From contig CABUDN010000002.1 of NCBI GenBank assembly GCA_902490355.1, forward strand, positions 1 through 59,832: a stretch of 59,832 nt of DNA, in the 5' to 3' direction. Position 1 is the first letter of the stretch. Each line of letters opens with the position of its first letter. The position numbers and the translations under genes were made by a program. Of this stretch, positions 49,250 to 57,684 are shown piece by piece. The notes under the pieces are model-generated. The model made no database searches, was not told the DNA's origin, and saw only the letters and a program-made list of their open reading frames with translations. The stretch is from an uncultured Oscillibacter sp. (lineage in GTDB: Bacteria > Bacillota > Clostridia > Oscillospirales > Oscillospiraceae).

Positions 49250-50293
49250 ATGAAAAAGGTCCTTGCGATGCTCATGACATTCGTCATGGTCCTGTCCCTT
49301 ACCGCCTGCGGCGGCTCGAGTGATTCTACTTCTGATTCCTCTGACAGCACCTCCGATACCCCTTCTGATTCCAGCGAGACCTATACGCTCAAGTTTGGCC
49401 ATGACCAGCCTGAGGACAACTACTTCAACGTAGCTGCCGAAAAGTTTGCCGAACTGCTTCACGAAAGATCTGACGGCCGTATCACCGTGGAAGTCTATCC
49501 GGCCGCTCAGCTGGGCAGCGAAGCGACGATGCTGGAGTCCTTGTCCATGGGTACACTGGATTTCCAGATTTCTTCTTCCTCCAACGCCGCCGTCTATGTT
49601 CCGGAACTGGCCGCCATGTCCTGCAGCTACCTGTTCAACGATCTGGATCATCTGACGCGGGTGGCATATGACGAGGAATTCCAGCAGTACTGGCGTGATC
49701 TGGTGGCGGAAGGCAACAACGGCTTCCAGTTGATGAGCCTGTTCCCCGCCACGCCGCGCCACCTGTACACCACGTTCCCCGTGGACAATCTGGCCGCTTT
49801 GAAGGGACGCAAAATCCGCGTCATGTCCGCCCCCATTGAATCCACCGTGTGGAGCGCCCTGGGCGCCAAGCCCACTACCGTCAACTTCGGCGAAGTTTAC
49901 ACCGCTCTGCAGACCGACCTGGTGGAAGGCGCAGAAAACAGCATTTCCTCCTACTACTCCGCCAAGCATTACGAAGTGGCTCCGTATCTGAATCTCACCT
50001 ATCATCAGTATGCCATCCTGGAGATGTGGGTATCTGATGCCGTAAAGGATAAGCTGCCCGCCGATCTCTATGAGCTGATCATCCCCACGGCGGTCGATGC
50101 TGCCAAGGCCGGTCTGGAATATGCCAACGATGTGGAAAACAGACTGGTCGAAGAGATGGTTGCCAACAATGGTGTAACCGTTGTGGAGCCTGACATCAGC
50201 GAGTTTAAGGAAGTCATCCTGCCCATCCAGGACGAAAACGCCAAGGAGCTCGGCTGCGAGTGGGTGCTCGACTTTATCCGGGAACACGCCTGA
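49250..50293 (+). CDS. dctP: TRAP transporter solute-binding lipoprotein (DctP)
   Basis: A 347-aa DctP-family protein with signal MKKVLAMLMTFVMVLSLTACGG (lipobox LTAC) and a Ser/Asp-rich linker. Family features are LKFGHDQPEDNYFNVAAEKFAELL, RITVEVYPAAQLGSE, LKGRKIRVMSAPI and VDLVEGAENS-like TDLVEGAENSISSYY. It captures an organic acid outside the membrane for the Na+- or H+-driven DctQM importer. The conserved Arg in GRKIRV would bind a carboxylate. AAAGGAGAAG precedes the ATG. Confidence 0.92.
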   Translation: MKKVLAMLMTFVMVLSLTACGGSSDSTSDSSDSTSDTPSDSSETYTLKFGHDQPEDNYFNVAAEKFAELLHERSDGRITVEVYPAAQLGSEATMLESLSMGTLDFQISSSSNAAVYVPELAAMSCSYLFNDLDHLTRVAYDEEFQQYWRDLVAEGNNGFQLMSLFPATPRHLYTTFPVDNLAALKGRKIRVMSAPIESTVWSALGAKPTTVNFGEVYTALQTDLVEGAENSISSYYSAKHYEVAPYLNLTYHQYAILEMWVSDAVKDKLPADLYELIIPTAVDAAKAGLEYANDVENRLVEEMVANNGVTVVEPDISEFKEVILPIQDENAKELGCEWVLDFIREHA

Positions 50294-50350
50294 TTTCCTC
50301 TGATCTTTTCACCGGAACATCCCGATTTCGCTTTTCTCAACATAACGTCA

Positions 50351-50390
50351 CGGCACAGGGAGACAGGTGTCTTCCTGTCTCCCTGTGCCG
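50351..50390 (+). other. Strong intercistronic stem-loop between dctP and dctQ
   Basis: Perfect 17-base arms (50351-50367 and 50374-50390) with a 6-base loop and no U tract. It is likely to protect the dctP message or partly stop transcription, giving more binding protein than membrane subunits. Confidence 0.65.
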
Positions 50391-50419
50391 CAGTTCATCC
50401 TGAAAAAAGGAGGCATTCC

Positions 50420-50935
50420 ATGAGCGCTCTGCAACAACATCCTGCCATAACAGCACTCATTCGCTTTGACAACCGCACGGAACGGCTCTTACTGGTTCTC
50501 GGCGGCATCACAGTCGTCGGCTTTGTTTTCACCGTATTCACAGACGTAATATTCCGAACCTTTTTCAGTCCCATTGTATGGATGGAGGAAGTCTCCCGCC
50601 TTCTGTACATGTGGTCTATTTTTCTTGGCTCGGCCGTGGCGTTTCGTCACGGAGCTCACTTCAAAATCGACATCCTGCACTTCAAAAATCCCATTGTCCG
50701 CCGGACGCTTGCGGTTCTGGCATACCTGCTGAGTGTGATTTTTGTCGTGGTTCTGCTTTATTTTGGATATCAGTTTGCTCTGCAGGGGATTGTAAAGAAA
50801 TCTCTCCCCTCGGGAATTCCGCTGATTGTCTACCGGATGTCCTTTCCTGTAAGCGGAGCGTTTATGCTCTTGTACTGCATTGAGGGCATGATCGAAAACA
50901 TCTTCGGTATTGAACTGGCACGGAAGGAGTATTGA
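50420..50935 (+). CDS. dctQ: TRAP transporter small permease (DctQ)
   Basis: A 171-aa protein with four membrane spans and the DctQ pattern FTDVIFRTFFSPIVWMEEVSRLLYMWSIFLGSAVAFRHGAHFKID (shown in part by WMEEVSRLLYMW and FRHGAHF). AAAAGGAGG precedes the ATG. It pairs with DctM, whose gene starts 3 bases downstream. Confidence 0.92.
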   Translation: MSALQQHPAITALIRFDNRTERLLLVLGGITVVGFVFTVFTDVIFRTFFSPIVWMEEVSRLLYMWSIFLGSAVAFRHGAHFKIDILHFKNPIVRRTLAVLAYLLSVIFVVVLLYFGYQFALQGIVKKSLPSGIPLIVYRMSFPVSGAFMLLYCIEGMIENIFGIELARKEY

Positions 50936-50938
50936 TCC

Positions 50939-52219
50939 ATGGGTACAATTCTGTTGTTATTCGGCACCTTTTTTGCCATGTGCCTGATTGGAGTGCCCGT
51001 GGCCATGAGCCTCGGTATTTCCGCCCTGATTTCCGGCCTGCACGTGGGCATCACCCCCATCGTAATGTGCCAGCAGATCTATGCACAGCTGGACTCGTTC
51101 ACGCTCCTGGCCATTCCCCTGTTTTTGCTGGTGGGCAATATCATGGATCGCGGCCAAATCACCGACCGTCTGGTGGGCTTTGCCAGCAAGCTGGTGGGTC
51201 ACATCACCGGCGGCCTGGGACACGTGAACGTGGTGGCCAACATGATTATGGCCGGTATCTCCGGTTCCGCCACTGCTGACGCCGCCGCACTGGGCGGAAT
51301 TATGATTCCCTCTATGCGCAAGGCCGGTTATACTCCGGAAATGGCAGCGGCCATCAATGCCTCTGCCGCAACCATCGGCCCCATCATCCCGCCCAGCATC
51401 ATGATGGTTACCTACGGTGCATTCGGCAGCGTTTCCATTGCCGCACTGTTCATGGGCGGCATTGTCCCCGGTGTGCTGGTGGGCCTGACCATTATGATCG
51501 TCACCTATATCTGGGCCAAAAAGCACAAGTGCGTGGCAGTTCAAAAGCGCGCAACTCTGCGGGAGGTCTGGGATGCCACCAAGCGGGCTTTTACCGCCCT
51601 GCTGGTTCCCCTCATTATCATCCTGGGCGTGCTCAGCGGCATTTTCACCGCTACGGAGAGCGGCATGATCGCCGTGGTCTACTCTCTGTTCCTGGTCATG
51701 TTCGTCTACCGGACCTGCACCTGGAAGGAAATGGCCGAGGTGTTCATGAAATCCTGCGTAGAAAGCGCCAAGCCCCTGCTGTGCGTCGGCGGCGCAGGTG
51801 CATTCGGCTACATGATGGCCTATCTGCAGATCCCCCAAATGATGCTGGATGCGGCCGGTCCCATTGTCGGCAAGCAAATTCCAACCCTGCTGTTCATTAC
51901 GTTCCTGTACATCATCCTCGGCACCTTCATGGATTCGATCCCGGCAATCATCATCTTCCTTCCCATCGTGCAGCAGATGGGCACTGCCGCCGGAATCGAT
52001 CCCATCCACATGGGCGTGCTGGTCACCGTGGTTTTGTGCTTCGGTCTGCTGACGCCTCCCTACGGCATGACCCTGCTGCTTTCCGCAGGCCTGGCAGGTG
52101 TCCCCACCGTGAGCGTAATCAAAGAGCTCAAGTACTTCTATCTGGTTTACCTGTTGGTCATCCTCGGCATGATCTTCATTCCCCAGACGGTCCTCTTCCT
52201 GCCCAATCTGCTGACCTGA
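50939..52219 (+). CDS. dctM: TRAP transporter large permease (DctM)
   Basis: A 426-aa membrane protein with about 12 spans and DctM signatures: CLIGVPVAMSLGISAL, LLAIPLFLLVGNIMDRG, GISGSATADAAALGGIMIPSM, NASAATIGPIIPPSIMMV and LLTPPYGMTL. It drives uptake of the DctP-bound acid using an ion gradient. Complete length. The downstream MaoC and CaiB genes suggest the imported acid is converted to a CoA thioester. Confidence 0.95.
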   Translation: MGTILLLFGTFFAMCLIGVPVAMSLGISALISGLHVGITPIVMCQQIYAQLDSFTLLAIPLFLLVGNIMDRGQITDRLVGFASKLVGHITGGLGHVNVVANMIMAGISGSATADAAALGGIMIPSMRKAGYTPEMAAAINASAATIGPIIPPSIMMVTYGAFGSVSIAALFMGGIVPGVLVGLTIMIVTYIWAKKHKCVAVQKRATLREVWDATKRAFTALLVPLIIILGVLSGIFTATESGMIAVVYSLFLVMFVYRTCTWKEMAEVFMKSCVESAKPLLCVGGAGAFGYMMAYLQIPQMMLDAAGPIVGKQIPTLLFITFLYIILGTFMDSIPAIIIFLPIVQQMGTAAGIDPIHMGVLVTVVLCFGLLTPPYGMTLLLSAGLAGVPTVSVIKELKYFYLVYLLVILGMIFIPQTVLFLPNLLT

Positions 52220-52291
52220 ACAGCATATCCTCCGCCGGAATCTTCATTCTGCCGGGAAACGCTGTCTCTCTGATAAGAAAGGATGTGTACA

Positions 52292-52759
52292 ATGTCCCTC
52301 TACCTTGATGAATACACGCTTGGTCAAGAATTCAAAACCCCTGCCAGGACCTTTACCGAAGCGGACACGGTTCTGTTCGGCTGCCTGACCGGTGATCTCC
52401 ACCCCAATCATTTTGACAGGGAAAAAATGGCCCGCAGCCAGTTCGGCCAGAGAATTACCCACGGTTTGATGGGACTGGCCATTTCCCACGGCCTGCTGTT
52501 CCAGATTGACCTTCTGCGAGACTCTTCCATCGCCTTTCTCGGCGTAGAAGACTGGAAATTCCAGGCACCGATCTTTTTCAACGACACCATTTACTGCCGC
52601 GTAAAGGTGGTTGACATTCACAAGAGCAAAAGCAAGCCGGACCGCGGCGTGTTGAAGCTTTACTTTGAATTGATTAACCAAACCGGAAAAGTATGCCAAA
52701 GCGGCATTCAAACTCTGATGATGTGGGCACACCGCCCCTCTGCCAGCGAAGTCAGCTGA
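52292..52759 (+). CDS. MaoC-like (R)-specific enoyl-CoA hydratase/dehydratase
   Basis: A 155-aa hot-dog-fold protein with the MaoC catalytic motif LTGDLHPNHFDREKMARSQFGQRITHGLMG (Asp in GDLHP, His in NHFD). AGAAAGGA is 8 bases before ATG 52292, so the longer start at 52283 is rejected. Family members add or remove water from enoyl-CoA thioesters. Context with a class III CoA-transferase and a crotonase points to catabolism of an imported hydroxy or unsaturated acid. Confidence 0.88.
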   Translation: MSLYLDEYTLGQEFKTPARTFTEADTVLFGCLTGDLHPNHFDREKMARSQFGQRITHGLMGLAISHGLLFQIDLLRDSSIAFLGVEDWKFQAPIFFNDTIYCRVKVVDIHKSKSKPDRGVLKLYFELINQTGKVCQSGIQTLMMWAHRPSASEVS

Positions 52760-52792
52760 TCCGGTTCAAGCGTACGAAAGGATGTAACAGCC

Positions 52793-53980
52793 ATGATTGA
52801 AGGTATAAAGGTATTAAGCTTCACACATTATCTGCAGGGTCCTTCCTGCGTACAGATTCTGGCGGACCTCGGCGCGGATGTCGTCAAGGTGGAATCCCTG
52901 AAAGGCGCTTATGAAAGAAACTGGTCCGGCTGCGACGCCTACCTCAACGGGGTCAGCGTGTTTTTCCTTCAGGGCAACCGCAACCAGGGCTCCCTGGCCA
53001 TCAACCTGAAATCCGAGGAAGCCAGAAAGATCATTTATGAGCTGGTGAAAAGCACCGATGTGGTGGTGGAGAACTTCCGTCCGGGCGTCATGGAGAAGCT
53101 GGGATACTCCTATGAGGCGCTCAGCGCCATCAATCCGCAGCTGATCTATTGTTCCTGCTCCGGATATGGACCGGACGGTCCATACCTCAAGCGCCCCGGC
53201 CAGGATCTGCTGGCCCAGAGCATCAGCGGTCTGGCCTCTCTCAACGGCGCCGGTGAGCCCTATAACGTGGGATGCACCTTGGTTGACCAGCACGGCGCGA
53301 CATTGGCGGCCCTGGGTGTGCTGGCCGCGCTTTTGGACCGTGACCGCACGGGAAAAGGACATCGCGTGGACGCAAGTCTTTTGAATGCCGCGCTGGATAT
53401 TCAAATGGAGCCTTTGGGACTGTATCTCAATGGCGGCAAGCTTTCCGAGCGGGCGTCTACCGGCCTTTCCACCCGCTATCACGAACCTCCTTACGGCTCT
53501 TACAAGACCAAGGATGGGTACCTGACCGTCAGCCTGACCTCCTTTGAAAATCTCCATAAAATTTTTGACCCGGCCGCAGTGGACCAATTCACGCGGGATG
53601 ATCAGCTTCACGACCGTGTCCGCTTTGACAAAATGGTCGCCGATCAGATGAAGAAAAAGACCACCGCCGAATGGGTCCGTGTGTTTGAAGAAAACAACAT
53701 CTGGTACGCCCCCGTCAACGAATATGAGGACATGCTCCAAGACCCGCAGGTAAACCATATCAAGCCGTTCCTGGAGATGGATCACCCGGTGGCCGGTCAT
53801 GTGAAAGTGCTGGCGCATCCTCTGCGCTATGACGGCAAGACCCTGCCGCTCCGCAAACTTCCTCCCGAGCTGGGCGAAAGCACCCGGGATCTGCTGCTGG
53901 GCCTGGGATACACCGACCAGCAGATCGATGAACTCGAAAAAGAAGGAATCGTCAAAACCTGCCGGGCAGATCCCCAGTAA
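52793..53980 (+). CDS. CaiB/BaiF-family class III CoA-transferase
   Basis: A 395-aa enzyme with the family N-terminus IKVLSFTHYLQGPSCVQILADLGADVVKVES, NLKSEEARKII, DVVVENFRPGVMEKLGYSYE, IYCSCSGYGPDGPY and the nucleophile region GPYLKRPGQDLLAQS with the catalytic Asp in GQDLL. It transfers CoA between carboxylic acids and so activates the TRAP-imported substrate (inference). It is 33 bases downstream of the MaoC gene. A compact hairpin follows its stop. Confidence 0.92.
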   Translation: MIEGIKVLSFTHYLQGPSCVQILADLGADVVKVESLKGAYERNWSGCDAYLNGVSVFFLQGNRNQGSLAINLKSEEARKIIYELVKSTDVVVENFRPGVMEKLGYSYEALSAINPQLIYCSCSGYGPDGPYLKRPGQDLLAQSISGLASLNGAGEPYNVGCTLVDQHGATLAALGVLAALLDRDRTGKGHRVDASLLNAALDIQMEPLGLYLNGGKLSERASTGLSTRYHEPPYGSYKTKDGYLTVSLTSFENLHKIFDPAAVDQFTRDDQLHDRVRFDKMVADQMKKKTTAEWVRVFEENNIWYAPVNEYEDMLQDPQVNHIKPFLEMDHPVAGHVKVLAHPLRYDGKTLPLRKLPPELGESTRDLLLGLGYTDQQIDELEKEGIVKTCRADPQ

Positions 53981-54018
53981 CTGCGGGAAACCCGGGTCCC
54001 TTCCGGGAAATCCCGCAG
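53981..54018 (+). other. Stem-loop directly after the CoA-transferase gene
   Basis: Outer arms CTGCGGGA/TCCCGCAG enclose an inner CCCGG/CCGGG stem. No U tract follows. It lies in a 136-base gap before the flavoprotein gene that shows no other feature. Confidence 0.5.
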
Positions 54019-54116
54019 GATTGCCGGGTCTGTTCAGCAAAGAGCGGATGCGTCCCGCCGCTGCGTGCGTCTGCCGCGGCACGCATCACGCACCAGGATA
54101 AAGAAGGGGTAGAAAA

Positions 54117-55769
54117 ATGCCGTTCATGAAACATACCCACATCCGGACGGATGTCCTGATCATTGGCAGCGGCGCCGCGGGCCTGCGGGCAGCATGCGCC
54201 GCCCGAGAAGCCGGCGCGGATGTTCTTTTGATTTCAAAAGGAAAAATCGCGCAAAGCGGCGGTACCTATTATAGCGTGGCGGAACTGGGCGCGTTCAACG
54301 TCCCGGACGGCGCCCTGGACCCCACAGATTCCCCCGAGATCTTTTATCAAGATATCATGGATGCCGCGCTGGGCATGGCGGATCCCAAGCTGGCCCAGCT
54401 GCTTACGGAAGAAGCAGTTATGGCGCGGGACTACCTGGAAGAATGCGGCATGAAATTCCGCATGAATCCCGACGGTACCTACATGTGCTACCAGGGCTGC
54501 TTTTCCACAAAGCCCCGTTCCCATATCGTGGAAAATCATTTCAAGCCGGTCTGCGCCGCGCTGGGCAATCGGGTGAACTCCTATGGAATCCGATGCCTCG
54601 ACGGCATTACCGTAACCAACCTGCTAATCCGGGACGGTGTCTGCTGCGGAGCCTTTGCCATCGACGGAGATACGCTCTGCTGCATCTTGGCCAAAGCCGT
54701 GGTACTGGCGGCCGGCGGAGCCAGCACCATTTTCTCCAGAAACATGTATCCGGACGATATCAGCGGCGATGGATACGCCATGAGCGCCCGTGCCAACGCC
54801 AGGATCGCAAACATGGAGTTTGTCCAAATCGGTCTGGGGCTTGCCCTGCCCAAGGTCAACCTGCTGGGTCCCCAATTGTGGGAGGCACTTCCCCAGCTGA
54901 CCAACGGCAGACACGAGCATTTCCTCTATAAATACGCGCCGGAGAATCTCACGGAAGACGAGATCGTTGCCGCCAAGTATCACCACTTCCCCTTCAGCTC
55001 CCGCGACATTTCCAAATATGTGGAAATCGGCGTGGAGCGTGAAATTCAAAGCGGCGGCGCCACGGAACACGGCAATGTATATCTCGATTTTCTCCACACA
55101 GATTTCGACGCGCTGTTCCAAAATCCCAACAGCCTGCTGGCACCCATGTGGCCGCTGACATACCAGCGTTTTCAGGAAATGGGAATCGATCTCTACAAGG
55201 ACAAAATCGAGATCGCATGCTTTGCCCACGCAGTCAACGGCGGCATCAAGATTGACCAGACCGCGTGCAGCTCCATCCCCGGCCTGTATGCCGCCGGCGA
55301 GGTGGCCGCCGGTCCTCACGGCGCCGACCGCCTGGGCGGAAACATGATGGTCACCTGTCAGGTATTCGGCCGCCGCGCCGGTCTCTTTGCCGCGGAATGG
55401 GCCAAGCAGGTTTCCCTCCCGGATCTGTCCGAGTCCTTCTACGCCCAGGAAGAGGCGTTCCTCTCGGGTATCGGGATGTACCCGGTGGAAGAGACGAACG
55501 AAATGATCGCCGCCCTGCAAAAGGCCTGTGATCAGTCCCTGATGATCGTACGCAATGAGGCCGGCCTGACAAAGTGCCTGGACACCATAGAATCCCTCCG
55601 CGCGCAGCTGGGCCGGAACACCTGTGCATTCAGCGCCTCCAGCCTGGCAAACGGGCTGCGGCTGGAAAACATGCTGACAACCGCACGTCTGGTCGCCTCC
55701 GCAGCGCTCGCCCGGAAAGAAAGCCGGGGCAGCCATTACCGCAGTGATTATCCAACTATGCAGGAATAA
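54117..55769 (+). CDS. Fumarate-reductase/succinate-dehydrogenase-type FAD flavoprotein
   Basis: A 550-aa soluble flavoprotein of the FrdA/SdhA/NadB/AprA superfamily. FAD motifs are DVLIIGSGAAGLRAACAARE (near residue 13), AQSGGTYYS, AVVLAAGGAS and the C-terminal GLYAAGEVAAGPHGADRLGGNMM. The usual HPT and HYTMGG active-site stretches are replaced by variants such as FAHAVNGGIKID, so the substrate is probably not fumarate. There is no signal peptide, no FMN-binding domain and no iron-sulfur partner gene nearby. It ends ESRGSHYRSDYP, typical of the family. It may reduce or oxidise an intermediate of the CoA pathway. Confidence 0.87.
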   Translation: MPFMKHTHIRTDVLIIGSGAAGLRAACAAREAGADVLLISKGKIAQSGGTYYSVAELGAFNVPDGALDPTDSPEIFYQDIMDAALGMADPKLAQLLTEEAVMARDYLEECGMKFRMNPDGTYMCYQGCFSTKPRSHIVENHFKPVCAALGNRVNSYGIRCLDGITVTNLLIRDGVCCGAFAIDGDTLCCILAKAVVLAAGGASTIFSRNMYPDDISGDGYAMSARANARIANMEFVQIGLGLALPKVNLLGPQLWEALPQLTNGRHEHFLYKYAPENLTEDEIVAAKYHHFPFSSRDISKYVEIGVEREIQSGGATEHGNVYLDFLHTDFDALFQNPNSLLAPMWPLTYQRFQEMGIDLYKDKIEIACFAHAVNGGIKIDQTACSSIPGLYAAGEVAAGPHGADRLGGNMMVTCQVFGRRAGLFAAEWAKQVSLPDLSESFYAQEEAFLSGIGMYPVEETNEMIAALQKACDQSLMIVRNEAGLTKCLDTIESLRAQLGRNTCAFSASSLANGLRLENMLTTARLVASAALARKESRGSHYRSDYPTMQE

Positions 55770-55791
55770 CGAATAGGAAAGGAGCTCTCCC

Positions 55792-56577
55792 ATGAGTGAA
55801 ACAACTGACGGACGGATCCTGGTAGATAAGCTGGAACATCATATTTTGAAAATCACCATTGACCGCCCTCCTGTCAACGCCATGAACATCGACATGTTCG
55901 GGAAATTTTACGACACTCTGCGTTCCATTGCCACCGATGACGACATCCGCTGTGTCGTGCTGTGCAGCTCCTCCATGAAAATGTTTGGAGCCGGTTCGGA
56001 CGTCAAGCAGTACCCCAACCTGCTGGATGATCCTCTGCAAAAGAAGCTCTTCCGCGAAAATCAGGTTCTGAACATGCTGGAATACCTGCCGCAGGTCTCC
56101 ATTGCAGCGGTGGAAGGTACCGCCTGCGGCGGCGGACTGGAGCTGGCGGTTGCCTGCGACCTGCGTGTGATGAGTGAAACCGCCCGGGTTTCTTATCCCG
56201 AAATCAATCTAGGACTCTTCCCCTCCAGCGGCGGAATTTTCCGCACGGCAAAGCTGATTGGGCCCAATAAGACTTTGGAAATGGCCCTGTCCGGAGAATT
56301 TATTTCCGCGCAGGAATGCTATCGCATCGGTCTGGCCAATCGGTTGTGCGCCCCCGGCACCGTCTTGGAAGAGGCTTTAAAATGGGCTGAGAAGATCGCC
56401 TCCCGTCCCATTCCCTCTGTCCGGGTCATCAAAAAGAGCGTGCGGGAAACCTGGAACAAAAGCAGCGAGGACAGTTTCTATCGCAGCATGATCTATGCCG
56501 AGGAGCTGTTCCGCTCGCCGGAAGGCACGGAGGGGATTCACTCCTTTATTGAAAAGCGTCCTCCCAACTTCGAATAA
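55792..56577 (+). CDS. Enoyl-CoA hydratase/isomerase (crotonase family)
   Basis: A 261-aa crotonase with the oxyanion-hole strands CVVLCSSSMKMFGAGSDVK and IAAVEGTACGGGLELAVACD, and a catalytic Glu region in SYPEINLGLFPSSGG. AAAGGAG precedes the ATG, 22 bases after the flavoprotein stop. It hydrates or isomerises an enoyl-CoA. A second hydratase of different fold (MaoC) occurs in the same operon, which hints at an epimerising pair or two separate hydration steps. Confidence 0.92.
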   Translation: MSETTDGRILVDKLEHHILKITIDRPPVNAMNIDMFGKFYDTLRSIATDDDIRCVVLCSSSMKMFGAGSDVKQYPNLLDDPLQKKLFRENQVLNMLEYLPQVSIAAVEGTACGGGLELAVACDLRVMSETARVSYPEINLGLFPSSGGIFRTAKLIGPNKTLEMALSGEFISAQECYRIGLANRLCAPGTVLEEALKWAEKIASRPIPSVRVIKKSVRETWNKSSEDSFYRSMIYAEELFRSPEGTEGIHSFIEKRPPNFE

Positions 56578-56586
56578 CACTTCACA

Positions 56587-56639
56587 CAGCAGGCAGCAGG
56601 CCTCTCATGCGCAATCCGCCGGAGGTCTGTTGCCTGTTG
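56587..56639 (+). other. Large intercistronic stem-loop after the crotonase gene
   Basis: An 18-base-pair stem with three G-U pairs (56587-56604 with 56622-56639) and a 17-base loop. No U tract follows. Possibly an RNA processing or stability element. Confidence 0.5.
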
Positions 56640-56668
56640 CGAATTTGAGGAAAGGCGTGTAAAATAAA

Positions 56669-57646
56669 ATGAAAATTGGTATTGTCAGCACCAGCCGCAT
56701 CATCGATGTATTCTGGGAAGCCCTTCCCGAAATGCAGGACATCACCGTCAGCGCAATCTGCTGCCGGCCGCAAAGCGTATCCAAGGCCAGGGCCTGGAGT
56801 GAAATGCACCAGATCCCCGCCGTCTATACGGACTATGACAAGTTTTTGGCCGAAGGCGATTATGACATCATCTATGACGGGACGGTCAATTCCATGCACT
56901 ATCCCGACGCTCTCCGCGCCGTGCAGGCCGGACGAAGCATCATCATGGAAAAGCCGTTCACCCTCACCGCAAAAGAGTGTGCGGACGTCATCCGTCTGGC
57001 CCAGGATCGGAATGTATGGCTTTTTGAAGCCATCACCACCCTTCACAGTCCCTGCTTTCAGTTCATGAAAGAATGCCTGCCTCGGCTGGGGCCGCTCCGC
57101 GGCGGTACCATGTCCTTTTCCATGATGCCTCCCCGCTATGCTCCGTACCGGCAGCGCATTGCCCTGAGCACCACGTTTGATCCCAAGTTGGGCGGCGGAT
57201 GCCTGATGGATATGAACGTCTATAACCTGCATCTGGCCATTGGCCTTCTGGGCGCTCCGGACTGCGCGGCATATTACCCCAATCGCGGCTGGAACGGAAT
57301 CGACACCAGCGGACTGGCCGTCCTGCAGTATCCGGAATTCACCATGGCGTGCTATGCCGCCAAAGACAGCGCCGGCCCGTGCGGAATGTTTCTCCAGGGC
57401 GAATACGGGTATCTTCAGCTGCTTACCCCGCCCAATACCTGTGCCAAGGCCATCGCCGTCATCCGCGGCGAAACCCGGACATTTGAAAATCCGCCCCTGC
57501 ACCGGTTTGCAATTGAATTCAACAGCATCCGAAACATCTGGGAGACCCGCAACCGTGCCGCGCACGATGCGCTCCTGCGGCAGAGTCAGGCCGTGATGGA
57601 CACCATCGCCCCCCTGTACGAAACGGTGCTGAAGAACTGTACCTGA
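56669..57646 (+). CDS. Gfo/Idh/MocA-family NAD(P)-dependent oxidoreductase
   Basis: A 325-aa oxidoreductase with an N-terminal Rossmann start MKIGIVSTSRI, the conserved MEKPFTLT near residue 93 (Lys of the EKP motif), and a C-terminal alpha/beta domain with GGGCLMDMNVYNLH. Family members oxidise or reduce sugars, inositols or imines. GAGGAAAGG is about 11 bases upstream. Its presence beside CoA-pathway genes is unexpected and its substrate is unknown. Confidence 0.88.
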   Translation: MKIGIVSTSRIIDVFWEALPEMQDITVSAICCRPQSVSKARAWSEMHQIPAVYTDYDKFLAEGDYDIIYDGTVNSMHYPDALRAVQAGRSIIMEKPFTLTAKECADVIRLAQDRNVWLFEAITTLHSPCFQFMKECLPRLGPLRGGTMSFSMMPPRYAPYRQRIALSTTFDPKLGGGCLMDMNVYNLHLAIGLLGAPDCAAYYPNRGWNGIDTSGLAVLQYPEFTMACYAAKDSAGPCGMFLQGEYGYLQLLTPPNTCAKAIAVIRGETRTFENPPLHRFAIEFNSIRNIWETRNRAAHDALLRQSQAVMDTIAPLYETVLKNCT

Positions 57647-57684
57647 AACCCTTCCCAATTTTTTTGCAGAAAGTGAGTCCGCGT

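Noticed and set aside
49153..49323. A 56-codon frame MRVHNLSGVPRNGHPF… in front of and overlapping dctP.
   Set aside because: Only a moderate purine-rich site precedes it and the frame runs into dctP in another frame with no recognisable features.
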